From positions 8,561,047-8,625,046 of the forward strand of contig OZ024786.1 of NCBI GenBank assembly GCA_964017065.1: a DNA stretch of 64,000 nucleotides, given 5' to 3'. Origin of the DNA: Haliclona indistincta (Eukaryota > Porifera > Demospongiae > Haplosclerida > Chalinidae). Every line of letters starts with the position of its first letter. Position 1 is the stretch's first letter. Shown here piece by piece: positions 34,849-45,619 of the stretch. The position numbers were made by a program, and so were the translations under genes. The notes under the pieces were generated by a model. The model worked only from the letters and a program-made list of their open reading frames with translations. It had not been told where the DNA came from and did no database searches.

Positions 34849-34954
34849 GGTTATGGCATATCTGCTCAGGGTCACCTGCCCCGACATAGTAAAAATTAGT
34901 GAAGGCAGTAAGAGGAACAGCTAACAACAGTAGCAGCACGAGTGGAGCTACCAT
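34849..34954 (-). pseudogene. Truncated 5' copy of the beta-helix gene
   Basis: Reading down from 34954, the frame gives a near copy of the signal peptide (MVAPLVLLLLLAVPLTAF) and the next residues of the 1209-residue protein, with a small deletion, and then stops matching. The copied region continues through the upstream flank to about 35090, matching 32120-32310. Only the gene start and promoter were duplicated. Confidence 0.85.
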
Positions 34955-35250
34955 TCTCTGATGGTCTAAAATTGTATATTGTTGACAACTTAGTCACTGT
35001 ACACATACATTATGTATATAAATACTACTGGAAAACAACATACATATCCTGTGGTCAATAAGCCTCAATGATGTCACTCAATGGGGAAATTAAATTGGCA
35101 ATAGCCTACGTTTATACAGTTTCCTAATTTGGTCAAGTCATTATTAGCCTACAAACACTGGCTGCTTGCTGCACAAAGATCGAGCCACTATTTTGTTAAG
35201 TATCTCAGGTAAGAAAATCTGACTGACTATATATATATAGTTGAGTAATC

Positions 35251-35922
35251 ATGCCTGTAGGGTCCTGCTGTGATATGCCTCAATTTGAAGTAGGAGACAT
35301 TATTCGCTATACATCTATTCCTCTACACTATGCTGTATACATTGGTAATGGTGAAATAGTCCACTACAACAAAAGGCCAAAAGATGACAGAGTAGTTAAA
35401 GGAAAAGTGGGCATAGTCAAAGAAACTATGAAAAGCTACAAGAAGAGGTCATTCTTATACTGCATGATGTCATTAACTTTTCATATTCCTTGCAGATCAA
35501 TACTACCAGCTAAGTTAGTAAAAGTTACTTATAAGCTGTCTGGTAAAAGTAAAAGTCCTTCAGAAATCAAGAAGCGAGCTCTTCGATATGTTGATAAAGA
35601 AGCCTATAACCCATTACTTCGCAATTGTGAGCATTTTGCCACGTGGTGTGTTTATGGGAAAGCAGTCAGTGGAAATGTTAGAGCAACTGTAATGGGAACA
35701 GGAGTACTAGTGGCTACAGGAGTTGGAGCTAGTGGTGGAGCAGCTATCGGTGCAGGCGTTGGGAGTGTTGTTCCAGGAGCAGGAACTATTGCTGGAGGAG
35801 CTGTAGGAGGATGTATTGGTGCTGGTGTTGGGTTTGCTACAGGTGTAGTCGGTGCTGGCTTAGGACTTGGTATAACTATGATAGTTTATGAGGTCGCTAG
35901 TGAAAGTGAAGAGTTTGAATAA
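35251..35922 (+). CDS. LRAT-domain protein (NlpC/P60-like acyltransferase fold)
   Basis: The protein has 223 residues as an unbroken frame. The LRAT/HRASLS family are Cys-His thiol enzymes that move acyl chains between phospholipids and amines or retinol. Visible signatures are the box LHYAVYIGNGEIVHY (His26, His38) and LLRNCEHFATWC, with the catalytic Cys at 126. C-terminal residues about 143-215 are a Gly/Ala-rich hydrophobic stretch (GVGASGGAAIGAGVG, GAGLGLGITMIVYE), probably membrane-inserting. This is longer and more glycine-rich than the single anchor of HRASLS enzymes. A 48-base stretch (35447-35494: GTCATT...TTCCTTGCAG) may be an intron that keeps frame; removing it gives KKRSILPAKLVKV. 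Start Met at 35251; Met9 is also possible. Upstream is the partial duplicate block, so its promoter lies beside the beta-helix gene's copied promoter. Confidence 0.85.
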   Translation: MPVGSCCDMPQFEVGDIIRYTSIPLHYAVYIGNGEIVHYNKRPKDDRVVKGKVGIVKETMKSYKKRSFLYCMMSLTFHIPCRSILPAKLVKVTYKLSGKSKSPSEIKKRALRYVDKEAYNPLLRNCEHFATWCVYGKAVSGNVRATVMGTGVLVATGVGASGGAAIGAGVGSVVPGAGTIAGGAVGGCIGAGVGFATGVVGAGLGLGITMIVYEVASESEEFE

Positions 35923-36195
35923 TGAATATGATATTCTGCAAGTTGTGAATGACAGCAGGATCAGATCATGCATGCTCAGTTCCAAGAATCCATCACAATA
36001 ATCATTGCAATCACAGTTGATACAGTGATGAATTTCTTGGAACCCTAGACAATGGGACAGCAAAGGTTACCTTTTCAGAGTAGTATATACATGTAAATGT
36101 AAATTCAGTGTACATTCTCATAGAATTATGCATGTCGACAATAAAAATTAATTATTTTACCAACGTCGTTTTATAAGCCCCGCCCTAAAAACAAC

Positions 36196-39100
36196 ATGGA
36201 TTCTACTGCTTTGCCTTTGCTAGAGACGAACCAGATGGCTGATGCAAGCGATATCACCGCTACAGCTGATGAACAATCCGTAAAAGACAACAGGTAACTT
36301 TGTGGTAACTATATTGACTCAGCTGAGTTGGTGTAACCTTCTTGCTCAGATCAAGCTACACCTTTAGCGTTGTTGATGATCTTTTGAATGGTCCCCCGCC
36401 ACCTGCATCTTTTTCTCCGTTGGATCTCATCACTAGATTTGTAAGTTCAATGATCAGCAAGCACGAGCATGTTGCTAAAACTCTGGTGCTCCGTTTCAAG
36501 CTTGCTAGCTGTCCTGTAGTACAGATTGAGCCCTTTTCGGTGCGAATAGCGCCTCGTTCAGAAGTCGATTAATACGCCCATTTTTCGCGCGCTACTGGAG
36601 GGCAAGGGTTTACCAAAAGTAGCGCTATTGTCGAAAAAGCACTCCGATAGTCGTCTGGACAGTTGAACTTACGATGGCGGTAGCCAGATTGCCGCCATAG
36701 CGCTGTTTGCCAGCTCTTGCCCTCCAAAAGTGGGCGTAACATCGAGGGGTGCGATTCGCACCGAAAAGGTCTATAAGTTGCTATGAAGTCTGTTGTGGAC
36801 AGATTTGTCACCGGAGAAGTCTAGATCACCAGCAAAAGCCAATGAAGTAAACAAATCACGCCATAACCTTAAAAATTGAACTAAGCTTCGTATAAAACTG
36901 TCACATGTTCAAAAGCGAAATATTATCGAAAGTTCTACTTGCATAGAGATTAATTTTTATCGTGCACTGCAAACTGAAGTAACAGATGGATCGACAGACT
37001 CACAAAGCCTTTTGTATACCTCGTGAGTCGTGGCTCCACCCATTGAGGCATAACAAAGCAACAAGAATAGTCACTGGCCAACGATTGCCTTTTGTAAAAT
37101 CGTGATGACGTTTTGTAATAGCAGAATAATCCTATGTACTCCTGTTTTCTGCATAATTATTAATAGATTGGAAATGGTTTTCGTAATGAGCCAGAAGATA
37201 TGGTGGACCAGGACACGAACCAGTGTCGTCTCAGTCCATCCACTCAACGGATTCTTAAGGAAAGAGTGTTCCATGACTTGGTAAGTGATCATAGCATTTA
37301 AAAGAGCTCAAGCTCACCATTAATATATTCATGTACTTTAGTTATTTGAATGATGATAATATGGCATACCAAATCTCGTTCTGCGTACAGGATCCTAGAG
37401 ATTTGATAGACTATCATTGTCACATTGTGGGGCACGGCAGTACTGGATCAGGATGCTTCCTGCATCAATCAGTGAGTATACCACTGTACTGATACTACTC
37501 ATGTAATCTTAACCGCATTCACTATCTCTCTATATACAGGTGCAGACATGGTGGTATCCTGTACGAAGAATCAAGTCCGCTGCATTTATGAGTGCAGCTC
37601 AAGTGACCGACATACCAAAGTGAGTTATTATGATCATTAGTAAATGATGTGTGTGTATTTACTTATGTGAAATGTGCCGTGCCCCAAATGTGGAATTGTG
37701 GTAGCGTTTGCCGTAGCACTGAAACAATGATAATTTTCATAAAACGTTTGAAGATGATCGAAACGTTTTATAAAAATTATCATAGTTTCAATGCTACGGC
37801 AAATGCTACCACAATTCCACTTCTAACAATAATTATGGACGTAGCAAATAATCTCTACACCATAGAAAAACTTATTGGTGAGTTTTGATTTTGATGATTT
37901 AGTGCATTGGCAAACGTAATGTCCTAAATTCACCAAAATGATCGTCAAATTTAAATATTTCCCACCATAGTTGCACTACTAGCAATTCACTTTTGTTACA
38001 TTCAGTCAGTTTTAGTTTCTGCAAAATTTTTCAGTCGGACGTGTAAATTTTCTGTCAATGTCTAATTTTATAGCTATTCCTGGATAAATGTACGCTTCTT
38101 TCTCTGTTTATATAGTGGTGATATACAATATATATCAAGATTGGTTCGTCTTATACGGAACTTTGTTCCGGCACAGATAATTACTCCTGAAGCTACTGGA
38201 TTTATTCATGGCAAACACTGTATGCTACCTTTTGATAAATTTTATGACCGAGATGGAAAAGAAGACTGGTCCAGAACAACCTTGGTATGAAATTCTTGTT
38301 AAAGTTTCTTTACGAAGAAAAGAGTTCTCTAAGAACAAAATACTCTTCATTTCAGTATTTTGTCCCAAAATACTCTGAGAAGGGTGGAGCCTGGGGATGA
38401 GACTAGCAATAGCCATCGTTCATCATAAGTGTACCCCACAACTAATTTTCGTGCCTTGGTGATACTGTGTCTGTGTAAGTCTGCTGTAACGGTAATTATT
38501 TTGGTTGATATACCTTTTGCTTATACATGTACAATTTATCTGGAGCTTGGTAATAACAAGGGCTTATCGAGCCACGAAGGTTCGATGAGCCCTTGGTAAT
38601 AACATTCTGACTCTTGCCTTTCAGTATGTGCCAAGTGATTACAGTCTGGTATTAGCTAAAGAGCTTCCTGATTCGTTCATTGCTATGGGTTCTGTTAACC
38701 CTTACCGCACTGATGCACTCAAAGAACTTCAGTTTCTTGCCGAAAATGGAGTTAAAATTATCAAGTGGCTGGTCAGTAAACACATCATATTTGAGTAGTT
38801 GTTGATGCATTGTTTATAGCCTAACTCAATGGGTATGGATCCATCTGATGATAGATGTATTCCATTCTATAACAAGATGAAGGAACTGGATATGGTTGGA
38901 TTGTTTTCCTTACTCAGAGCTAGCCTGTATAGAGATGTGTTTGTTAGGTATTGTTGTCACATGTTGGTGAAGAACACTCTGTGGATGCTGCCTTTATTGA
39001 TAACAGACTGGGAAATCCACTGCTGCTTCGAAAGTAAGGAAAAATTGAGGCCGTGTCATAAAATGCAAGTAAGGGTTAGCTTGTGTGTATTCAAGTCAGC

Positions 39101-41288
39101 CTGTAGATGCATGCAGTTACAGTTACTTGTGCTACATCAGAAGTGCATGAACAGAAGGAACGTGCAACTATAGTGCCATCAGAATAGTGATTGTCTTCTG
39201 CTGTTATGAATAAATATTTGGATCACAAGTTTCACACTGTTCTAGGTGCTTTAATTCAATAGCTTGCAACGTCTTACTCTTAGTGGTGTAAGCTAGACAC
39301 TAGTGTGTTGTATCATTCGCTGTCGTTACATGCAAAGATTTCAGCTACCAGCTTAGATCAAGAACGTATTTTACGCATAAATAACGAGGCACAGTAACCT
39401 CCAAATAAGGAAGTTCTAAGGTCACTGCTTTGAATTTATTTATACTCCGTTGGCACTCGTGAATGGTTGACAGTTACACACCCCTTCTGTTCATGCTCTC
39501 CTGCCTACATCAAATATCAAATGAGTTTTTATCACAGGGCACTAGATTGTGGAGTTAAGGTCATTGCAGCTCATTGTGCTACAGAGGTATAATAATATGG
39601 TGTGATTTAATGTATGACTATAGTATAATTCTAAAATTAGCATATCGGTACCAGATCTTGCAGCTGTTTTATGATGTCACAAAATGCTATTGTTTGTTTA
39701 TTTTAAGGCGTACATAGCGAAACTGTTATATTTTGGTGACATAGAGTTGACAAAATCCCTAAGTTTGTATTTTCTATAGCATAGTAAATGTTCATGAGAT
39801 GTTTATGTCATCCTCTATTTGCTTTATGTCTGATGCTATAGGGCTATGCTGAGGACCTTGACACAGAGGGTCATCCTAGAGTGTACTGTTATGACCTTTG
39901 GTTACGGATGATGAGAGAAGAACGGTACTGTTCTTCGATTTTGTATTACTGCTACATTTTTGCGAATTCCCTGATGTGCATTGGAAGCCAATACTACTAC
40001 AATTTTAGTTTTTCCTTATGCAAGTAGAAGCCATCAACATGCTAACCATATGTTGTGATAAATAATTGCATGTAGTTGCATGTGCGTGGGCTTATGGTTG
40101 TCCAGAAGTCCCCTGGAAATTGTTCACTCAGGCACCTGCTTTTATTTACTATCAAGCATTATGTATAATCGTCCTTTTATCGTGTGAATACATGTAGAAG
40201 GTTACTTAAAATCCTACACACAGTAAAAATATGGTGTCAACAGTTGGTCACAATTCAGAGAACGGTCGCTAGACCATATTCAGTCTCAAGAATAGCACTG
40301 TGCAATTGTACACCACTCTCTACTTCCGTAGTTATTGAATTATTGTTAACTGTATACCTCTCAGGTACAAGGGTCTGCTGTTTGGTGATATATCTGCTGT
40401 TTGTGGCTTCAAAAGAGTTCCACATCTCTATCAGCTACTCCATGATACCGTGAGTTACGACACACCATAAGTAATATTGAAGAAATGCTTATAACATCAC
40501 CCTCTGACATTTGCAGGATGTTCATGGTCGTCTGGTGGGTGGAACTGATTATCCTGTGCCTGCTATTAATATTGTTGTTCACACTTCCAAGCTGAAACGG
40601 TTTGGTTTCCTGTTACTGTTCTTATCTCATTCTTATTTTTGCTGTTATAGCAGAAATCTGTTACACATGCTTCAAATCAATCAACATAGTATCTAATAGT
40701 TCAATAACAGAGATGATGCTAATTCAAACAGATCTGTGATGCATAACTAAGATCTGAGATGCATTATTTTGTACCCGCCAATACCTTATGGTCACTATTA
40801 TTGCCGGGTACAAAATTTAGTGATCTTACAAAATTTGGCGTGTACTATTTTTAGCGATTATGATGTCATCGCTAATTTCTCTATAATTAGTACCCACTAA
40901 TACTAAGGTATCCTATCCTTTAAGGTATTAAGGTATCCTTTAGTTTCCTAATTTGTTCATCGATGAAGCCAGCACATAATTATTCGCTTTGAAGAGGGAT
41001 TTCACTGAATGTGATGCATTAGTGCTCCATGTACACTGAACGTGCAGTTTTAAAGAACACGTTAAACGCACCATTAGTTACTAACTATTTTTTATAATGT
41101 GCAGATGGGGCTTGATTACACCAGAAGAGTGTACTGCACTGAATGAGTTGTACCAGTACAATCCCCTGCTATTTGATGTTGCCTGCAAGAGACTAGTTTC
41201 AGTGGAAACGCAAGAAGGAAAGAGAGTTAATTTTCCTGTTTCAGCATTTACAAGTCACCCACTACTTCCTCCACGCAATGATTCATAG
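36196..41288 (+). CDS. Amidohydrolase-superfamily (TIM-barrel metal hydrolase) protein
   Basis: About 14 exons join in frame to roughly 500 residues. First exon 36196-36293, second 36349-36440; last exon starts at 41103 and ends with the stop at 41288. Metal-ligand motifs occur in the order expected for an amidohydrolase barrel: DYHCHIVGHG (HxH, about 37420), IIKWLP (Lys after strand 4, about 38755), LLSHVGEEHS (His, about 38960), VIAAHCATEG (His, about 39575) and GGTDYPVP (Asp, about 40545). The closest style is the Amidohydro_2 (ACMSD/uronate-isomerase-like) set. Substrate unknown; it may be a hydrolase, decarboxylase or lyase. All key residues are present, so it is probably active. No signal peptide. 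The intron after exon 2 holds a MITE and another intron a palindromic element. Confidence 0.82.
36532..36769. mobile_element. MITE in amidohydrolase intron 2
   Basis: About 238 bases with terminal inverted repeats CCTTTTCGGTGCGAAT and ATTCGCACCGAAAAGG. Inner GGAGGGCAAG and CTTGCCCTCC also pair. No coding content; short frames here are spurious. Confidence 0.85.
37690..37820. mobile_element. Palindromic mini-element in an amidohydrolase intron
   Basis: 131 bases with almost full-length self-complementarity: GTGGAATTGTGGTAGC at the left and GCTACCACAATTCCAC at the right, with a further pair TTTTCATAAAACGTTT / AAACGTTTTATAAAAA inside. It would form a long hairpin in RNA or single-stranded DNA. 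Confidence 0.85.
38548..38610. repeat. Short hairpin in an amidohydrolase intron
   Basis: GGTAATAACAAGGGCTTATCG and CGATGAGCCCTTGGTAATAA: the GGGCTTATCG / CGATGAGCCC stem is flanked by a direct repeat of GGTAATAACA. Likely the footprint of a tiny mobile element with its target duplication. Confidence 0.55.
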
Positions 41289-42934
41289 TGAAGAATTTTT
41301 CAGTGCTAAACATTTATTTGAATAATTAAAACTCTTATGGTGATTTCACAGTGTCAAAATTATTATACCATGCATGCAGGTGATTATACTAACACTTTAT
41401 TGTTGCATTGTACTGTATCTGTATCGTTAATAAAATGTTCCTTTTGACAAAATGTACATACTTTGCACTATGTACACTGTTATTACAATACCAGAAGTGC
41501 TCATCCTTTTGATAGTTCAAGCACCATTAGGGACATCACCAGACATGTAGCCTTTGCAATGAAGCACCCACACACTAGTCAGCTAGTCTACCACTATACT
41601 AGTTAGCATTCAGTTTTTGAGCTCGAAAATAATGTACACTATTATTCTGTTAATAATGGTGTATTTCAACGAACAATGATCATCATGATTGAACAGCATT
41701 AATTCTCTCAGTCAACACTACCTGTTCTTGTCTCAAGAGGAGTGTCAAGTTGTCAACAAAATGCATTGTAAAATTACAAAACAAGAAAATACAGCGCTCA
41801 CGTACTGTTCTAAATCACAAAACTGTTTGCTGATTTTGTGATGGTGCAATAATTATTACTATTATTTGCTATTACCATTATGGAACTATTCAAAACCATG
41901 TTCATGCATAATACTATTGAACATGGTTAATTTTTTTTTCGATGTACACAATATACGGATACAATATTACAACCAGATGATACTTGGTAACTTAACAGTA
42001 ATAACAATAAACATGGTTAATTTTGGACTGTTGCCGAAGTGTACTATTATACTCAGCTTCATTAATGATCAGCAGGATAGTTACAAGATTAATATGCTAG
42101 AGCTGAATTTTGCATGCTTCTGACTCACGTAGTTCCAATCTGTATTTCTGTAGAGTAGCTTTGAAGAGTTGTGATTAAGTTTATCAGCTTGCTGCAGGCT
42201 TAATACTGGTAAGCCTGCAGCAGGTAATGCAGCTATCAGCACCTAAACATGAAGTAGTAGATCAGCACTCTCATCAGTTCTATGCTGACTTGTCCCTAAC
42301 ATCACAAAAAAATTAATAAGCATACTTGTTTCAAGCATCAATTTTTAACATTTCTACGTGGGCTCAGTTATGAATCTGTTATTTGTATAAGCCCACCTAG
42401 GAATCTGTCCTCTGGATGTATTACGCGACACCATATATGACTGGTAATAATGCAGGCATGGCTTGCTTGATGCTAAAATGAATTTTTTTCTAATCTGCAC
42501 ACACATTGCATTCCTGCAAAATTTAACCTGCCATAATTATGACAAGAGTTGGAAAGTGTCTATTGTAGTGCCTGCTCCACTGCACCAAGGGGTATCACCT
42601 ACTAAAAATCCACACCTTATACTTAACCTAGTATAATTAAATTAAAGATTCATTTACACCCTATACCAATCAACTTCACTACCTTATATGGTAGAGCTGA
42701 CTGTCTATGTCACAGGGAAAGTTTTTTTACTGCACAGTTGTACTTTCTTACCAAACATTTATGATTACAGTGTCATGAATAAGTATAGTCATTAATAACT
42801 ATTTCCTTATTTCAATATCCTGCTACTCCATAGCAGAGTGGTATTTAAGGAGAGTTTAACTTGACAGAAATCATCCTCACTCTTAAGTCCAAGTATTGCT
42901 GACTACTAAGCAGTATAATAACTTCAGTACTATC
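41289..42934. other. Intergenic AT-rich stretch, no gene seen
   Basis: No frame in this stretch has a family motif. A strong short hairpin is at about 42188-42228 (CTTGCTGCAGGCTTA / TAAGCCTGCAGCAGG). The rest appears to be unique AT-rich DNA that should contain the 3' end of the amidohydrolase gene and the promoter of the CUB gene. Confidence 0.55.
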
Positions 42935-43780
42935 ATGTTGACTGTTATAACTGTGTCTACTTTGATTCTGTCGCTGAATGTGATTGTGACGCTGCAAGCT
43001 CCACTACAGATTCGTACCAAGTATACATGCCTGCCCAGAAATGGAAGGAAATATGGATTTAACTTTAGCAAACAAGAATGGAATCAATGCAAAGAAAATT
43101 CTGGAAATCCACTGAGATACGCAGCAATGCAGTCACATATAGAACACAGTCTAGGATTACCACAATTTCAGCTACAAAATGATGAGTGAGTTAATTTTTA
43201 CTAGTATTGACTAGCTTGATTGCATGCATTATTTCTTCACCATAGAACTAAGTGCTATGCTGTGGATACTTATGATACTTCAGCATCACAATCAGCTTGC
43301 CCTGCATTTTGCAAGCTTAGAGATAACACTGACAGACTCTTTTGCAATGGTAACACAGCTGCAGATCTGAAGGTTACCCCACAGCAAGGGAATGCTGTTC
43401 TCATAAGATCTCCTAAGTATGACTGTAACCAAACTTACACAAAGGCCTTCATGTGTATCTATAGCGTTAAACTGTCTTGCGCTGCCAACAGACTAATCGT
43501 ATCACATTCTGACATAGACATAGCAGAAAATGACTACATTCAAGTATTTGACAGTTCTAGATCTATTGCTGCTTACAGACCAGTAACAGGAGACTCATGG
43601 CCTGCAGATCAACTGCACTATCCAAGCTCAAACCTGAAGGTAGCATTCTGGAGTGATAGAGACGAAACTCAAGGAAAAGGATTTAGTTTGCAGTTCAGTT
43701 GTTCCACAACAGAGGAAAGTCTGAACCAGCAAAACGAATCAGGGAATGGTGGTATTGATGTTCTTAGTGAAAATGTTTAA
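42935..43780 (+). CDS. Secreted CUB-domain protein, 2 exons
   Basis: Exons 42935-43185 and 43246-43780 join in frame (about 261 residues). The signal peptide starts at the Met at 42935 (MLTVITVSTLILSLNVIVTL); an upstream in-frame Met (42896) would precede it with a polar stretch, so 42935 is preferred. A Cys-containing N-terminal module (TCLPRNGRKYGFNF... CPAFCKLRD) leads to a CUB domain at about residues 120-240. The CUB pattern is PKYDCNQTY, MCIYSVKLSC, DYIQVFDSS, NLKVAFWSDRDETQGKGFSL and FSCS. CUB domains bind protein or glycan ligands, often with calcium. There is a short Gln/Asn/Gly-rich tail and no membrane anchor. A 2H-type membrane protein gene follows 315 bases downstream, and a dead copy of this gene lies at 45.1 kb. 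Confidence 0.8.
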
Positions 43781-44094
43781 TGGACAATATAGAACTATTT
43801 CAATTATGTACACATTTATCTTGTAATATCATTTCATTGTCATTATTTTTTCAATTCTCTTTGGTCAGTGTTTTAAAGTCAGAGCATAAGTTATGATCCA
43901 ACATGAGAGTGTGTGCATGAGATCCATACTAAATGTCAGCATGAAGAAGATTAACAGACGAAAATAATGATACTGCTATTCAATTTCAGACAGATTACTT
44001 CTGCAGTAATAACAATTTTATAATTAATTTTTATAACACGTGTTGGGTGTGGTAACATCCGGCATCATCAGTGGTCAATGGACACCGAGCTCGT

Positions 44095-44907
44095 ATGGAG
44101 AAACAGTACTACCAGTCCAGAATACGGCAGCTGCCTGTTCGTAGAATGCTTATGATAGTAGGAGTTACTTTAATAAGTGTCTTGTTTCTTTCACGTGTGT
44201 TTTCGTGGATGACGACCGTTGGTAACAAACAGACTTACTACTACACCAACCGATGCCTACACTATAGCCCAGCATATCCTTCAGCAGGAGGACCTGGATG
44301 TAGTCCAAAGTGTAAACAAGTAGTTGGCGGGAAGCAAATCTCAAGTTATAATGCTGGATTTCACAACACTACTCACCAATGGCCTACAGACCTCGTCCAC
44401 AACATGCTCCTGGCATCAAAGATTCTGAAATCTTATGGCAAACCACACAGTCTTGACACAGAACGAAAGAACTATATTCACGTTACATTTGACTATTACT
44501 GTTGCTATAGTCCTGATGATGCTATCAAGATAGGAAAGTTTCTAAACAGTCAAAAATGGACGCCTCATGAAGTGCGGTTTGATAGAGTAGTGTGTGCCAT
44601 TCATAGCACAGGAGACATGGTCTCACTGGTACTAATGGTGGACGACAAATACCAAAACAATCTCCTCCAGTGGGCCGTGCAGTCTGAGAAAGATCTAGAA
44701 GCAGTGACTGGCGTTAAAAAACATATTCCACACAATCATCTTCAAAATTTTCATATGACTCTAGCCACAGTTAACCAGAGTGTGTTCCCAGTGAAAGCAG
44801 CACTTGAGGAGATCAACAGAGTGATCCAACCAGGAACCTGGCACTCCAGTCCAATAACCCTTCACAGACCAATATGCAACAAGTGTAATAAACTCATCAA
44901 TGCATGA
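44095..44907 (+). CDS. Type II membrane protein with 2H phosphoesterase-like motifs, copy A
   Basis: Single exon, 270 residues from the Met at 44095. The earlier in-frame Met at 44071 adds eight residues that the paralogue does not share. A short basic cytosolic start (QSRIRQLPVRR) precedes one membrane span, about residues 18-37 (MLMIVGVTLISVLFLSRVFSW). The outside part begins with a Cys-rich region (CLHYSPAYPSAGGPGC). Two H-x-T-hydrophobic motifs, IHVTF (His129) and FHMTLA (His220), are 91 residues apart. This is the layout of the 2H superfamily (LigT, CNPase, AKAP7-type), whose enzymes open 2',3'-cyclic phosphates or cut 2',5' links. If the fold is right, the active site faces the lumen or the outside of the cell, which is unusual for 2H enzymes. 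Function is inference. Confidence 0.65.
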   Translation: MEKQYYQSRIRQLPVRRMLMIVGVTLISVLFLSRVFSWMTTVGNKQTYYYTNRCLHYSPAYPSAGGPGCSPKCKQVVGGKQISSYNAGFHNTTHQWPTDLVHNMLLASKILKSYGKPHSLDTERKNYIHVTFDYYCCYSPDDAIKIGKFLNSQKWTPHEVRFDRVVCAIHSTGDMVSLVLMVDDKYQNNLLQWAVQSEKDLEAVTGVKKHIPHNHLQNFHMTLATVNQSVFPVKAALEEINRVIQPGTWHSSPITLHRPICNKCNKLINA

Positions 44908-45084
44908 TAAATCGTTGTAACTGTGAATTTGTTGAATGAAATACTAATAGATTCAACAAGCTCAAATAATATATTTTACTGTCTACTCACACTGATGTGT
45001 AAACACCCAAAAATTTGTACAACGTCTTTATCATGAGCTTTCCCTACATAAGTTTGCGTAGAAGCAAAACAGTTAGCTATAGAG

Positions 45085-45475
45085 TTATGGATTTGAAGGT
45101 TATACATGTATCATGCACCCCATCAGATCTTGAAAATATAACTATAACCAACTTTCAAGGGGCTTTGATGTGTATCTATAGTGTCAAAGAGTCTTGCAGT
45201 GCCTAAAGGACAGTCACATACATCTCAGAAAAATTGTGACCACATTGAAGTATTTGAGAGCTTCAGACCTCTTGGTTGCAGTCTGCAGAAGCAGGAGACT
45301 CATCCAAGCTCAAACCTGAGGGTAGCCTGTAGCTATAATATTATTCTGAAGCGATTGTGAATTTGTGACGTCAATGTGCAGTTCAGCTACATGTAGTTCT
45401 TCCCGCATGATAGATCAAGGAAAAGCAGTTGATTCAGGGAATGGTATTGATGTCCTTGGTGCAGCTGTAGCCAGT
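45085..45475 (+). pseudogene. Dead tandem copy of the CUB gene (second exon)
   Basis: Stretches match the CUB exon 2 in order. GATTTGAAGGTTA (45089) corresponds to 43365; a frame reading ALMCIYSVKESCSA corresponds to MCIYSVKLSCAA. CATCCAAGCTCAAACCTGAG (45302) corresponds to 43620, and GATTCAGGGAATGGTATTGA near 45430 corresponds to the end of the gene. Stops and deletions break the frame after SCSA. It marks the duplicated block CUB + 2H-type gene. Confidence 0.8.
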
Positions 45476-45619
45476 ATGCAAAATATGTGCACTCAATTTA
45501 AAGTAGCTGCACGATGTTCTTAGTTAGCATAGAGCAGGTGTACATGACAACAATGACTCAACCGAGTGTGTGTGTATGGGCGTGGTGAGGAATCGATCGA
45601 GCACCTACAATCGCCTACA

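Noticed and set aside
36569..36811. 80-residue minus-strand frame
   Set aside because: Falls inside the MITE at 36532-36769.
38829..39173. 114-residue plus-strand frame as a separate gene
   Set aside because: Only its beginning (38829-38901) is an amidohydrolase exon; the rest is intron and the out-of-frame next exon.
44071..44094. Start of 2H-type copy A at 44071
   Set aside because: The extra eight residues are not shared with copy B, whose conserved start aligns with the Met at 44095.
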